Below are positions 20,522 through 32,575 of a stretch of DNA of 64,000 nucleotides, piece after piece (within the stretch, counting starts at the first letter, position 1; each line of letters starts with the position of its first letter). The DNA is from Craterostigma plantagineum. Lineage: Eukaryota > Streptophyta > Magnoliopsida > Lamiales > Linderniaceae. The stretch spans positions 26,018,501-26,082,500 of the forward strand of contig JAPQWV010000002.1 of NCBI GenBank assembly GCA_027422505.1. Reading direction: 5' to 3'. The notes under the pieces were generated by a model. It searched no databases and was not told the origin of the DNA. It worked only from the letters and a program-made list of their open reading frames with translations. The position numbers and the translations under genes are program-made.

Positions 20522-20870
20522 GGGTCAGGCGCCGATGAGCACATTGAACTATCCATGTGGCTGAGAGCCCTCACAGACCGTAGGTGCGATGATTTACTTC
20601 ACGGGCGTGGTCTCTGGTTCAAGTCCAGGATGGCCCAGTTGAAAAAGAAATATTTTCAAGTTCTAATAGTTATTTGTCTAATTTCTTCTCTAGCCGAGTG
20701 TGAAAGATTACCTTTTGATAAGCTTAATAAAAAAGCAGAAAAAGAAATAATAGTAACTTGGTCCCGTGCTAAACCTATTGATGGTAGAGGTGAAATTTCA
20801 GCTTCGGAATCTCGATTAATTGAATCTCCCGCCGTAACAAAAATATTGGATGGGTCGATATAGAAATATA
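20522..20870 (+). mobile_element. Mosaic nuclear plastid DNA insert (NUPT): trnI, ndhA, rps19 and atpA pieces
   Basis: At least five plastid-derived pieces are joined end to end. 20522-20576 is reverse-complemented trnI-GAU intron (from its 5' part). About 20577-20638 is the trnI-GAU 3' exon region in forward orientation, ending CCAGGATGGCCCA. About 20660-20722 encodes LISSLAECERLPFD, typical of NdhA. About 20722-20765 encodes KAEKEIIVTWSRA, typical of Rps19. About 20770-20841 encodes AKPIDGRGEISASESRLIES, typical of AtpA. A last piece to about 20870 is unassigned. A 102-residue ORF spans the joins, but it is an accident of fusion. No functional tRNA is present because only half of trnI remains. 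Confidence 0.78.
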
Positions 20871-20881
20871 TGATAATGGAA

Positions 20882-21959
20882 TCATGGATGAACAGGCAAC
20901 TCAACTTTTGCAAACGAAAGAAAACTAACCCGTCCATGCTCTACAACACCGAATTTTAAAGGGGTATCGCGGTAATGTTTCTCAAGGTCTTCAATCTCCT
21001 GCCTCATCGGCGGGCGGACGCTGCATTTTAAAGACCAAAATAGGATCGACAATGGAATTGGTTAAGTTCAGACCGTTACACAAAGTAAGGAAAGATCGAT
21101 AGTTTTCTACTTGAAACTCGCTCTTACCCTGCAATACAGAGCGCAAACGACGGATTCCCAGGAGAAGACTTCCTAAACTTGCTGTTGGGCAGATAAACAT
21201 CGTACATCGGTTTCGTTTCGCCAAAATGCAACCTGCCAAGCATTTCTGAGACGAAGCTTTTGTCTACGCTGCTTTCATGTTCAGGAGAATCATCGGTGCT
21301 ACTCGCTTTACTGTACTTCAAAGACCAAGGGACACCGTGGCGCCTGACTATGTAACCGAGAAATTTGAGGTGTCGATAGACTTCGAAAGACTCCCATGAA
21401 CAGCCATGCCCAATCCCTTTGTCTGCCAACTTTACATACATATCGCTCAATGGGAGAGATGCATCCTCATCATTCAAGATGTTTAGTGCACCGATTTCAG
21501 CCATATACCTGAAATTTATGGTATAGATTTGATTGATACAAATTTATTCGAAGATGGAATTGGCAATCAAAGAGAAGCAGAAAAGTTAACGGAAGCACAT
21601 ACAAAGCTTCTTCAATCAAGCAATAAGTCTTTCCATGGAAAGCAAAACCAGTTGTGGTCCACAATTTGCCTTTCTTCACAAGCACCTCAGCCATGCCCAA
21701 GCCGTCAATCCACCTAGCTGTAGACGTCTCTTTCCTTCACATTGGTTAAATACAACATAGGGAAAACCTCAGACTTTTTCTATGGGTTTTCCAAGATTAT
21801 GAGCATTGTATACCTGAACTGAACCTTAGGTATGTCGCAAGAAAAACAGCACAGTTCATCATCATCGTCGTCGCCTACAGACGGTCCTTTGCCATAATTT
21901 CCATTGTCGTCGCTGTCACAGTCTAGAAAATTCAACTTTTCGGAGAAATCAGATTCCAT
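20882..21959 (-). CDS. SEN54: tRNA-splicing endonuclease subunit Sen54
   Basis: Structural subunit of the tRNA-splicing endonuclease that removes introns from pre-tRNAs; Sen54 itself is non-catalytic. The spliced model has four exons with GT-AG junctions in frame: 21959-21814, 21734-21603, 21508-21128 and 21020-20882, giving 265 residues. Hallmarks: [20 protein letters not shown] (about 48-67), [19 protein letters not shown] (Sen54 N-terminal domain), [19 protein letters not shown] and a C-terminal [11 protein letters not shown]. These match plant Sen54 as I know it in order and length. No stop or frameshift is seen. The stop codon lies about 12 nt from the apparent edge of the plastid insert, so its 3' UTR may be partly NUPT-derived. 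Confidence 0.85.
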
Positions 21960-22757
21960 TTTGGTTCAAATTATGTACGACGCACGAGGGACTGCAGATC
22001 AAGAGAGAAACATAAATCAACCTAATCTATCTCTTCCCTTCCAAATTCGGAGGCGAGAAAATACCAGACCCTACAACATTGATATTTCATCATAGGAAAA
22101 ACTCGAGCTAAACAAAAATTAATTACCCAGAAAACGAAAAACAAGCTGCCCAAACAAACGATTAGCTCACAATTTTTCATTGAAACACAAGCATCATAGT
22201 GACATGCTAAATTCTGAGAAACATCAGCGTGGATATTTGATCATGAGGGAGACGTTAAAGTTTTCATCTCCCCCTTTTTGGAGCTCAAAAGCCCTGATTT
22301 GAAAAAAAAAAGTCCAATCAATTGGCTTGATTATTCATGAAATGCGGCTAATTAATCCAAAAGAAATTCTTTTGGATTGCTCCGTCTTAACTTCGTGTTT
22401 ATCTGTTTTGAACAATAAGCCTTATCGGTACCGTTCGAGGAAATGCTCGATACCATATAGACGGCTTGAAAAAGCCTACCATGGCCGAAAATATATGAAG
22501 CAAGGTATCTGTCACATCTGCGAAGAACGTCACAAAGTTGGATGAAGGTAAGGAATTGAAAGGTAGGATAAAGATCGAGTGAATCTGACAAAGATGGGAG
22601 CTTCGCTGAAGATTATGTGATTGCAAATTAAATCGAAGAGGAAAATCGACTGCGATTGAAGACAATGAAGAACTGGGGCAACTGCTAAATGATGAAAGCC
22701 CATATGCCTTGGAGTATTCTAAATCAAGTGCTAAGGAAAATCGATAAGGAGACATAC
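21960..22757. other. Intergenic region between Sen54 and the CBL fragment
   Basis: It contains the presumed Sen54 promoter and sequence that should hold the next CBL exons if that gene were complete. I searched the minus strand for the CBL EF-hand exons (for example the SVSEIEALYELFKK block) and did not find them. No other gene is visible. Confidence 0.5.
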
Positions 22758-22880
22758 AAACAGTTTCTCTAGCTAGAGTTTCAGGTTTTTCAAGCCCCCT
22801 TGGTTGCTTGTATGCTTCAGAATCACAGCAATCACGACAGACGAAAGCAGATGCTTCACCCCATCCAAGCACTGCACCAT
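22758..22880 (-). pseudogene. Orphan first exon of a CBL2/3-type calcineurin B-like gene
   Basis: From ATG 22880 the minus strand encodes MVQCLDGVKHLLSSVV and then, after a one-base frame change, CCDSEAYKQPRGLEKPETLA followed by RETV and a GTATGT donor at 22757. This matches the N-terminal exon of tonoplast CBL2/CBL3-type Ca2+ sensors, which partner CIPK kinases. The frameshift and absence of all downstream EF-hand exons indicate a pseudogene fragment. The assignment rests on one short exon; a longer intron reaching beyond my search is the main alternative. Confidence 0.55.
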
Positions 22881-24870
22881 GATCGTTTCAGCATCCAAAG
22901 CACTACATATCATTCATTACGTTAACGGTGTATAGCGTTAATATCCTTGAAATGTTCAGAAATACGAGACATAAAATCATTGTAACTGAGTAACATTTTC
23001 ACTATAGCTCAAAGCATAAATGGCATCTTCTGCTGATTGGCACTGAGTAAGGAATGTAAAGTTCATGTGTATGCAATCCTGGAAAAAGATAAGATATCTT
23101 ATGGAATTTGATAAGCATGCTCGTTTGCATAGATGTCCATAGAATTGCTATCAAACCTTCTTTTTTCATATTTCTTAAACATGTCAATCAACTCTGCGCA
23201 CATGAATACCAAAAGGGAAAAACCCAAAATTAAACACAATTTACCACCAATTGAATCAAATTTAGACCAGACTAGCTGAAGTTGGAGCTGACCAAGTGTT
23301 CAAATTGCGGGCAAGGGAAATATCGGGGTCAATAATAACCAAACGGGTAATGAAATGAAACAAAATTGAACCGAAACATGACGAACATTAATTCATCTAT
23401 GCATTGATTCGAAAAAGGTGCAAAGATAATTCACCTCTCAAAACCACATGCCCCAAAGATTCACGATCTCATCAAGATACGTTTTTTTTTTTACTTCCTC
23501 CCGCCAGGTAAGATTCAGACTTTTTTACGAATCCGAACAATTATACCTGAATCGCAAGGAGGAGTTCTATATGGATATTATTTTCTTGTTCCTCTTTTCC
23601 TCTCAATAAAGGAAATTGAAAAAACAAATAGCACGAATGATTGGAATTGATTAAAACAGTATATAATTACGGTAAGTAATTCAATTGATACCCACCCAAA
23701 ATAATCAATGACTGATAAAATGGAAAAAAGGTTACTGTTGCAGATGAAAAAATAAAAAATAAAAAGATAAAAAAAAATGTGGGATGAAGAACATATGAAG
23801 CTGTAAGTATAATTGTATATCTATGCTGAGTCAGATGAGAGTCAGCAGATCATATCCTCTTATCCTTGAGATCGATAAATACGTGACTAATGCATTTTAC
23901 GTAGACAAATAGACACGTGACATATGATATATCAATTCTCATTGCGTTGCTATTCTAAAAGTAAAGTCCCATGTAATTAAGTTTTGCAAGGAAAAGACGC
24001 AAAGATGTTGTTCACATTCTTGTTCATGCTTATCAACCGAGAAAACAGCTAATTAGGAGTGAAATTTTCTATCATAAGACCATTGCCTCTCCTTGTAAAG
24101 TGAATATTAGACTTTGGTTAAGCATCAAATCTTTCATCGGTTGCGCCACGTTATTTACAAATCTCATTCACAACTATGCATTGAAAAAAAGGGGCATTTA
24201 CGTTTCATGTCCCCATTTAGGTTTCAATTAGAGTTCAGACCCCTATCAGAAAATTCATAGTTTTAAGGACACAATTTTTTCAGAAACACTTTATAGTTCC
24301 CCAATACCACTGCATGATTCTCTAATAACACTTCATGGGTCTGTGGTACCACGTCATGGGTCTGTGGTACCACTTCATGGGTCTATGATACCACTTCATG
24401 GGTCTGTGGAAACACTTCATGTGTCTATGGTAACACTTCATGGGTCTGTGGTAACATTTCTTAGGTATGTGGTAACACACGGGTCATTTTCTCTAAATGA
24501 AATTTAAATTGGGTCCTTATCTATAATGAAACTTACATGATCCTTATTTCTAATTGAAAATATGAATTGGGGACTGACTCGTAATTTGCACAAAAAAACG
24601 TAGTTTTACGTCGTAGTGGTTCTTCACTTCATTCACTTGTTGAGAAATCGCTGCGGATATTAGTGACTATATATTTTTGTTATTTAGTTGGATAATATTA
24701 GTTGGGTTGGCAATTGAACTCACTTTCTAGCCACCCTTTCTGTTACTTCTTCCACCCTTTTCACGAAGCTTATGTGAGTGCTCCAACTAAAGTTATAAAC
24801 ATAGTTACATAAGGTAATGGGATTCTTGTCATAATAATAGCAACAGTTCCTCCACTTCCCATTAAATATA
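22881..24870. other. Intergenic, AT-rich, no gene seen
   Basis: No ORF or exon chain that I can support. The only structured feature is the minisatellite at 24300-24480. The right end is the insertion point of the large copia element. Confidence 0.6.
24300..24480. repeat. Minisatellite, about 22-bp units
   Basis: About eight tandem units of the type CACTTCATGGGTCTGTGGTA with scattered substitutions. Spacers are absent and units diverge progressively, as in ordinary minisatellites. Confidence 0.85.
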
Positions 24871-25670
24871 TGTTGATGTTGAGCTTTCAACAGAATCAAT
24901 GTTGGGGTAACATTCTAGTCAACATCTATTGATCGAGAATGTTCCCTATCTCAGTTTTATCTTTCATGCACAAAACTTATTTTATTAATGACGTGGCATT
25001 TTTCTAGGATTGTGCAGGATATATTTAAGGGATGGAATGGATCAAACCGCGTGAAAGAAGTGTGGATAAGCTAGAGCGAAAATTGGAAATGAGCATACTA
25101 AAAATAGGAGACTTGGAGCTCAAGTGAAGAGGAGCCTTTGGAGCTGACCAAGTCGAGCTCTAACGCTCACTAACGGACCAAATACACTTAGTGGATGTTA
25201 GTGGGAGTTAGTGGACGTTACCAAATCGCCCCAAAGTCGAAGACATATAAAAAGGGACTTCACTTAACCGTTTCAAGTATGGAACTTACAACGAGCGAAA
25301 TCGAGAGTATCTTTGAGCGAGTATCATCTCTTTAGAGAGTTTTCTTTTAGTCTAGCTTTTGAAAGGTCGAAAGATCTTGTGGTTTGCAGAATCCTTTTTG
25401 ATTCGTAGGTTTTGCTAGACGTGTTTTTGACTATCCTTTTTGATAGTTTGTAATCCATCTTTATAGTGGAGTTTTGCGCCTTGAGGCACACACCAAGTTG
25501 TTTGACTTGCTGCATAAAATCATCTCTTGTGTTAGTTTCGTTTTATCACTAAGTTAATCATCATTTCCGATGTGCGTTTCTAAGTGAGTGTGAGTGTTAG
25601 CCCAACATCACGTCCAACATCAGTTTACAACTTAGTGTGTTTTACATCCATTGTGACGGGACCCCCTTCA
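24871..25670 (+). repeat. 5' LTR of the decayed copia element
   Basis: 800 bp, starts TGTTGATGTTGAGC and ends ACCCCCTTCA. A primer-binding site follows after AAG. Confidence 0.93.
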
Positions 25671-25673
25671 AAG

Positions 25674-25685
25674 TGGTATCAGAGC
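25674..25685 (+). other. Primer-binding site of the decayed copia element
   Basis: TGGTATCAGAGC, 3 nt after the LTR end. Confidence 0.93.
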
Positions 25686-25723
25686 CTACGCTTGACGTTA
25701 CTAAGCGCTGAAAATCCTATATA

Positions 25724-28700
25724 ATGGATGTTACAAGCTCAAACTACATCGGCAAAGTCCCAGTGTTAGACGGCTCCAATTATGCGTATTGGAAGGTTCG
25801 TGTTCGGTAGTGTATCAAGTCCATCGATGTGCGAGCGTGGGAAGCAGTTCTCCATGGCTATACAACTTCAAAGACTGCACCAGACGCTGATGGTGAAGTC
25901 GTGGACAAACCTGTCGAGGAGTGGACGATCGCTGAGAAGAACGCGGCAGAATACAACGGCAAGGCACTCAACGCCATCTTCTCATCCGTGGACATGTTTA
26001 TATTCAAGATCATCCAGAATTGTAATACTGCTCAAAATGCGTGGGATCTTCTTCAGAAGTACTGTGAAGGCGACGCAAGTGTGCGTGTCACCAAGCTACG
26101 CCTCCTCCTCAGTCAGTTCGAGAATATCAGAATGAAGGAAGACGAAGATATTAGCACGTACTTTGGAAAGCTGTTGACGATCTCAAGCGAGTGCGCCAGC
26201 CTAGGAGATCCGATGACAAACAAGGTATTAAACTCTAAAGCTCTTCGTACACTAACCGAAAAATTCAATGTGAAGGTATCGACGATTGAGGAATCATACA
26301 ACCTAGTCAACATGGACTTCAACGTCTTGATGAACATCTTGAAGAACTTCGAAACCAATCTCGAAGTCCATAGGAGGGCCTCACAAGGAAAGAGTGTCGC
26401 ACTGGTCAGCCAGCCATCCAAGGATCTAAATGAGGTTGACCCTAATAATGAAGAGGACATCGGACTCAACATCTGAAAAGCATATTAGTTTTGATTATGA
26501 TGATTCAAACTGTTTTGATGGTTTTTTGAGTTCTGATGATGCAGAGCCTGAAACAGAGAGTTGTGAAGAAGCCTTTAAGCTATTGTCGGCACACTTTGAA
26601 ATAGAAAAGATGAAGAATTTGCAACTCCATGCCGCGGTGAAAGTTTTGTCCGAGGAAAACGAGAAGAACGCAAAGCTTATTGAGATCTTGATGGATGGTA
26701 TGAACAAGTTGGACGCCTCACTGACACGAAAGGACAAGGAGATCGACATGCTTCAAAAGCGAGTCAATAAGGCCGATGAAACTTTTACGAAGTTGAACAA
26801 GGGTAAATCCACCCTTGATGAGGTATTGTCTCTAGGTATCTTTGATAAGCAAGGTCTACGATATAATTCCCAGCCTGAATTTGATATTCCGAAACCCACG
26901 ACTCATGTTCAGCCTAAGATAGTCTTTGTTAAAGCTCAAGCTGCAAGTAACGAGTGTGAAATTGTGAATCCTAAGAATAGTAGCAAGCATGTGACCCTTA
27001 AGAGTAAAGATAGCTCATATATTTGCCATCATTGCAAGCAATCTGGACATTTAAAACCATTTTGCTGGAAATTGAAGAGGGAGATTTCTGCCAAGAAATC
27101 GATGTCGGCTGAAATGTCATCCAACATCTCACCCAACATTGAGAAATAAGTATTGAAGGGTATGTCTGGAGAAACTTCAGCTGGCTCATCTTTGAATTCT
27201 AGCAAACAGAATGCTGTAGTGTCATCTAAGGAAGTTTGGGTCGAGAAATCAGGTCATAAATGCCTTGTTGTGTATACCTCTTTGCGAGCTAACGTGACAG
27301 GTTCATGGTACTTCGATAGCGGGTGTTCCCGACACATGATGGGTACCAGGAGTATCCTAGTGATTACACGCCTTTACGGAGTGGATCTGTGACGTTCGGA
27401 GGAGGTACTAAAGGTCGAATTCTCGGCCGAGGCAGATTGAACGTGCCCAACTTTCTCAAGCTGAGCAACGTACTCCATGTAGACGGGCTTGTTGCGAATC
27501 TGATTAGTATTAGTCAGCTTTGCGACGACGACCTTGAGGTAAGGTTCAATAAGGAGTGTTGTGAAGTTTTTAATCAAAATTCTATTCGAGTGATGGCAGG
27601 TAAAAGATCGAGCGATAATTGCTATCTAGTCGGCGACAAATCCGGTGTGAAGGACGTGCCAACTATCAAAAGCCGAGGACGATGTTGTTCTTTGGCATTT
27701 CAAATTGGGCCGCGTTAACTACAAAACTTTGGAACAGCTTATCAAACATGATGCAATCAGAGGCAAAACTTAAGGAGTTTGGTAATGTTGTTTGTGAGTT
27801 GTGTTTGAAGGGTAAGCAAACACATGTTAATCATAATGTTGACCAACAAGCTGCCCAACATTTTTTAAAACTGCTCACTGTTTTCAATTAATTCACATGG
27901 ATTTGATGGATCCTATGGAAGTTGATAGCATAGGAGGTAGGAAGTATGAGTATATGCTCGTGGATGATTTTTCTAGATATGCATGGATTTTCTTTCTTAG
28001 GAAAAAATCTGAATCGGTTGATTTCTTTAAGAATTTTTGTGCTATGATTAGAAACAATTTCAGTGCATCTATCTTTCGTATTAGGTCTGATCATGGTAGA
28101 GAATTCGAAAATCAATATTTTGATGAGTTTTGTGATAAGAAAGGGATTGTGCATGAGTATTCTTCTCCTAAGACACCCCAACAAAATGGGGTGGCCAAAG
28201 GAAGAATAGGACTTTACAAGAGATGGCTCGGGTTATGTTACTTTCTAAGAATGTCTCTAAGCGTTTTTTGGCTGAAGATTTGCATACTGCATGTCACATA
28301 TCGAATCGTGTGTTCTTTTGGCATGGTACTAAGAAAACATCGTATGAGTTGTTGAATGGTAAGAAGCCTACGGTTAAATACTTTCATGCCTTTGGGTGTT
28401 TTTGCTACATGTTGAATGATCGTGAGTATTTGACCAAGTTCGATTCGAAAAGTGATAAGTGTATATTCCTAGGATACTTGTCTAATAGTCGTGCTTATCG
28501 AGTATATAACTTGCGCATGAAGTCTGTTCATGAGTCAGTGAATATCGTGTTTGATGATGCTACTGATCTTAGCAAAATGCCTCCTCAAGCGGATATTTTA
28601 GATATTATACAAGCGGTTAATGAGCCAGAGGAGACTGTGGATGACAATGTTGAGCCAACATTGGACTCAACATCTGAGCCAGAGCAGAACGATGAGACTG

Positions 28701-30416
28701 GTCCCAGTGAAGTGCGACGAGATCCGTCATCTAAGGTTCAGAAAGATCACCCTACTGACCTTATTATTGGAGACATGAACGAAGGAAGGAAAACCAGAGA
28801 CAAGCCACGCAAGGACTACAAATCAATGGTAAGGAACGTATGCATGAACACGGTATACGCTGAGGTACGTTTTAATTGCTTTGTTTCTGAGATAGAACCT
28901 AATAATGTCCTTGAAGCTCTCAAGGATAATTTTTGGATTAATGCGATGCAAGAGGAACTCTTGCAGTTCGAGAAAAACCAAGTATGGATCTTAGTCCCAC
29001 GACCGAAGGACATTAATGTTATAGGCACGAAGTGGATCTTTAAGAATAAATCTGATGAACTTGGTAGGGTTGTTAGGAACAAAACACGTTTAGTAGCTCA
29101 GGGTTATACTCAAGTAGAAGGCATAGACTTTGATGAGACGTTTGCTCCTGTTGCTAGGTTAGAATCAATTAGACTTTTGTTAGCTGTAGCATGTTGGCTT
29201 AACATCACTTTACACCAAATGAATGTTAAGGGTGCTTTTTTAAATGGGTACATTGATAAGGAAATCTATGTCAAATAGCCTAATGGTTCAAAGATCCCCA
29301 TTATCATAACCATGTTTTTAAGCTGCATAAAGCTTTATATAGACTGAAGCAAGCGCCTCGAGCTTGGCACGCAAGGTTAGCGGTATTTTTACTTGAGTTC
29401 GGTTTCACACGAGGTGAGGCAGATCGTACTCTTTTTGTTAAAAGGGTCGATTATGACATTTTGATTGCTCAAGTGTATGTTGATGACATTGTTTTTGGCT
29501 CGAGCTCACAGTCTTTACTAGATCAGTTTGTGCAGGCGATGAACACTACGTTCGAGATGAGTATGATAGGCGAATTAACCTATTTTTAGATTGCAGATCA
29601 AGCAAAGCAGCTACGGGATCTTTATGTCACAAGAGAAATACGCGAAAAATACTGTCAAGAAGTTTGGGCTGGACACTTCAAAGGTAATGAAAACTCCCAT
29701 GGGGTCTACGCAGAAGGTAAGTAAAGACGATGTTGGGCAGAATGTTGACCCAACCTTGTACCGTTATATGATTGGCAGTTTATTGTACTTATCTGCGAGT
29801 AGACCTGATATAATGTATAGTGTTTGCGTATGTGCTAGATATCAATCTGAACCTAAGGTTTCTCATCTTAATGCCGTTAAGTGAATACTTCGTTATGTGA
29901 GTGGATCGTATAGCCTAGGATTATGGTTCTCCAAAAATTAACTTGAGTCTTGTAGGCTATAGCGATGCTGATTATGCAGGTGACGAGGATGATCGCAAGA
30001 GCACAAGTGGCGGCTGCTTCTTTTTAGGTAATAACTTAGTTGCATGGTATAGTAAGAAGCAAAATTGTGTGTCTTTATCTACTGCTGAGTCTGAGTACGT
30101 AGCTGCGGGTAGTTGTTATACCCAATTGATTTGGTTAAATATCATGTAGTGTGACTATGGTTTAGAGTGCGAATTTTTCCTCATGTATTGTGATAACCTT
30201 AGTGCCATCAACATATCTAGGAATCCCATTCAACACTCACGTACAAAGCATATAGATATAAGGCATCATTTTCTGAGAGATATGGTAGAAAAAGAGTTAG
30301 TCCGCATTGAGCATATAGACACAAAACATCAGTTACCAGACATATTCACAAAAGCATTGGATTCTGAAAGGTTCTCGGATCTGAAGAAATCCATAGGTTT
30401 GCACATGTCAGTCTGA
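25724..30416 (+). pseudogene. Decayed copia gag-pol
   Basis: ATG 25724 opens gag (MDVTSSNYIGKVPVLDGSN) but meets an in-frame TAG at 25808-25810. Gag then runs through 26476, shifts frame near 26440 and continues with a coiled-coil stretch and CCHC knuckle (CHHCKQSGHLKPFC, about 27022-27063). TAA at 27147 follows. Protease (WYFDSGCSRHM, about 27307), integrase (LVDDFSRYAW, RSDHGREFEN, TPQQNGVAK), reverse transcriptase (FDETFAPVARLESI, MNVKGAFLNG, YVDDIVFGSS) and RNase H (YSDADYAGDEDDRKSTSGG, STAESEYVAA, HSRTKHIDIRHH) are all recognisable but separated by frameshifts near 27340, 27700, 27890 and 28200 and by stops near 29276, 29587, 29881 and 30147. It cannot make enzyme. Confidence 0.93.
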
Positions 30417-31541
30417 ATGTTGGTCCAACATTTGGATCAACACAGCATATGTCAAGTTTGATGGTTGCTGCTTTAATGTTTGGTTATATGTTCGGTTCTG
30501 TTTTCCTGTGAAATGACTTGACTCTTCTCGACTGTTCCCTGAATAAATCCCGATCCCTTAATTGTATTTGAGGCTCTTGGTAATAAGTCCCTAGGTACAC
30601 GACATTCGTTGTGACGATGTACTCTTTGCGACAAAAAGCTAATCCTTGTTGTGTATAAGCATGCTCATAAACTCTTTGCTAGATATAGGTATTTGGTAAT
30701 AAGTTTCCTTAGGTACACGGCGTTCGCGGTGACGATGTATACTATGCGACAAAAAGCCTAGCCTTGAGGCTTAGAGTGTAAGGGCAGTGCATAATCTCGG
30801 TTGGATTATTAAGGTGAAAAGGTAATAAAGGGAACTGGTCTTGAGAAGTGTTAAGCAGAAAAGTCTAGGATTACGGAATTAGAATGGTGAGTCAAATGTT
30901 AGGGCAACATGTGTAACTATCAGTTTGATATTGCTATATTTTTGTGCTTTCGTTTTTGTGTGTCTGTTTTTAGTCTTGCATGTGTCAGTTTCGCGTGTCT
31001 ATTTTAGTTATCTCTCAGAATTGTATTAGAACTCTTGAAGAAGGCTTGTTACACTTGTCTCTATGTGCTCATCAACGTCGCTCAAACAGTTAGTATTTCT
31101 TGATTCTAGCTTAATTTTGGACTTAGTTTCTTTTTGGTTGAATCATGATTTGAAGTCCTCCTATTTACTCACATGACTAAGTCTCGAATTTGCTCCTATG
31201 TGCTCGCATGTTTGATTTGAAAATATACTATCTTTCGCTTCATGATTCAATTAGGCAGATTGTGAACTTATTTCGAAATATATCATGCCTAAAATCTTTT
31301 ATATGCCCCAACGGTTATTTTTTTCAGTCCCATTTACTCCACTAAATACGATTATATCTGGGTGGATTGTGCACCTTGTAACCGTTGAAGCCAGTTTATA
31401 TGACATGATTCGATTGACAATTATCTCTATTCACAAACTCTAGCTCCTCAATCTACTTCATCTCTCTAGAAACTCTCTCTGCTTCTCTGTGTTTAATCGC
31501 GAATTCGACCCTCTATTTTTCACCCAAATTGCTCGATTGAA
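30417..31541 (+). other. Non-coding spacer of the copia element with a two-copy direct repeat
   Basis: No ORF of note. Two direct copies of roughly 60 bp (30579-30640 and 30693-30760) share GGTAATAAG, AGGTACACG and TGCGACAAAAAGC blocks. This is the usual gap between pol and the 3' accessory ORF. Confidence 0.65.
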
Positions 31542-32396
31542 ATGGAAAAGTCACCAGATCGTGTAGATACCCAGGATGTTAGCCTAACATTGAGCGACAC
31601 CATCTATCGCCCCTGTTCAGATTGTTCCGCCACCGATCGACGACACCGACGATGTCCCTCTCAGTGCTCTTGCTCAGCAACTACGTCCGGTCCAGACAAG
31701 TGTGGTGGGAGGTGCGATAAATGTACCAATTCCACCGTCGAACCCACCTCCGCCACCTCAAGGTTCGACCGCCACTGCCCCAAGTTTTTTTGTCCCAACA
31801 GAGAAACCACCACAAAGGCCGGCGAAGAAGAAGAAGACCTCTAAGAAGTCTCGACCACCCACAGTTGCCCCGGTTTCTGCCCCAAAGACGCGTCAAAGCA
31901 ACAGTCTCCGACAAGCTCGTGTGTCAAAGCGGCCAAAATCAACTGCAGACAAGCACATTACCCTCTCGAGTGCCTCATCTGAGACCGAGACGGAATCGTC
32001 GGAGGATGAGCCTGCTCATATTGCCTCAGAAGCACCAATTCAGGGGGGAGACGAGTGTGGCCCCTGCACAGGCTAGAAGCCTCATACCTGAAGTTGACTC
32101 AGTTCAGCCGTCGTCCCAATCGAACAATTCCACTGACGACATCGTCGACTCCACCTATTATGACCAGTTGGATACAGAGGCCATGAGTCCAGGGGAAGCC
32201 CTTCCTTCTACGGGTACAGATTCTTCAGCCTCTGACATCGAAGAAGATGGTGAATTTGGCGCTGCTGAAACCCTGGCCACGTGGAGGAACAAACTGCAAA
32301 GAAAGCAGGAAAGAGGCCAATGCGTTCAGAGGAGAGGCCGTTCAAGAGGGCACGACCATTGGAGTCCTCACAGCAAGCCGCTAGCAGCCACGCTCA
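31542..32396 (+). pseudogene. Copia 3' accessory ORF, 5' half (before the hAT insertion)
   Basis: It starts at ATG 31542 (MEKSPDRVDTQDVSLTLSD). The frame changes soon after and again near 32070, so it is broken. The encoded sequence is Pro/Ser/Lys-rich and acidic (SSASSETETESSEDEP), low complexity, with no domain I recognise. The 8 bp GTCGCAAG at 32397-32404 is the hAT target duplication, and the ORF resumes at 36379. Confidence 0.7.
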
Positions 32397-32404
32397 GTCG
32401 CAAG

Positions 32405-32575
32405 TAGAGATGCCCAACCGCCGGTTAACTGTAACCGGCGGTTGGTAACCGACGGTTGGCGGTTAGCCCTTTACCGGCCGGCGGCGGTTGCCGGTTAGCC
32501 GCCCCCGGTTGACGGTTAGACTAACCGGCGGTTCGTTAATCGCCGGTTAAGGTTAACCGGCGGTTACAACCGCCG
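32405..32575. repeat. Left subterminal repeats of the hAT element
   Basis: Roughly ten copies, in both orientations, of AACCGCCGGTTA or close variants. In hAT elements such subterminal motifs are transposase-binding sites; that function is inferred here. Confidence 0.85.

Noticed and set aside
20577..20638. Possible tRNA-Ile gene
   Set aside because: Only the 3' exon region of plastid trnI-GAU is present and the intron piece beside it is inverted; no complete cloverleaf is possible.
20555..20863. A 102-residue plus-strand ORF
   Set aside because: It spans joins between trnI, ndhA, rps19 and atpA pieces of the plastid insert; it is an accidental fusion, not a gene.
24300..24480. CRISPR-like repeats
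   Set aside because: Direct tandem units without spacers in a plant genome; an ordinary minisatellite.
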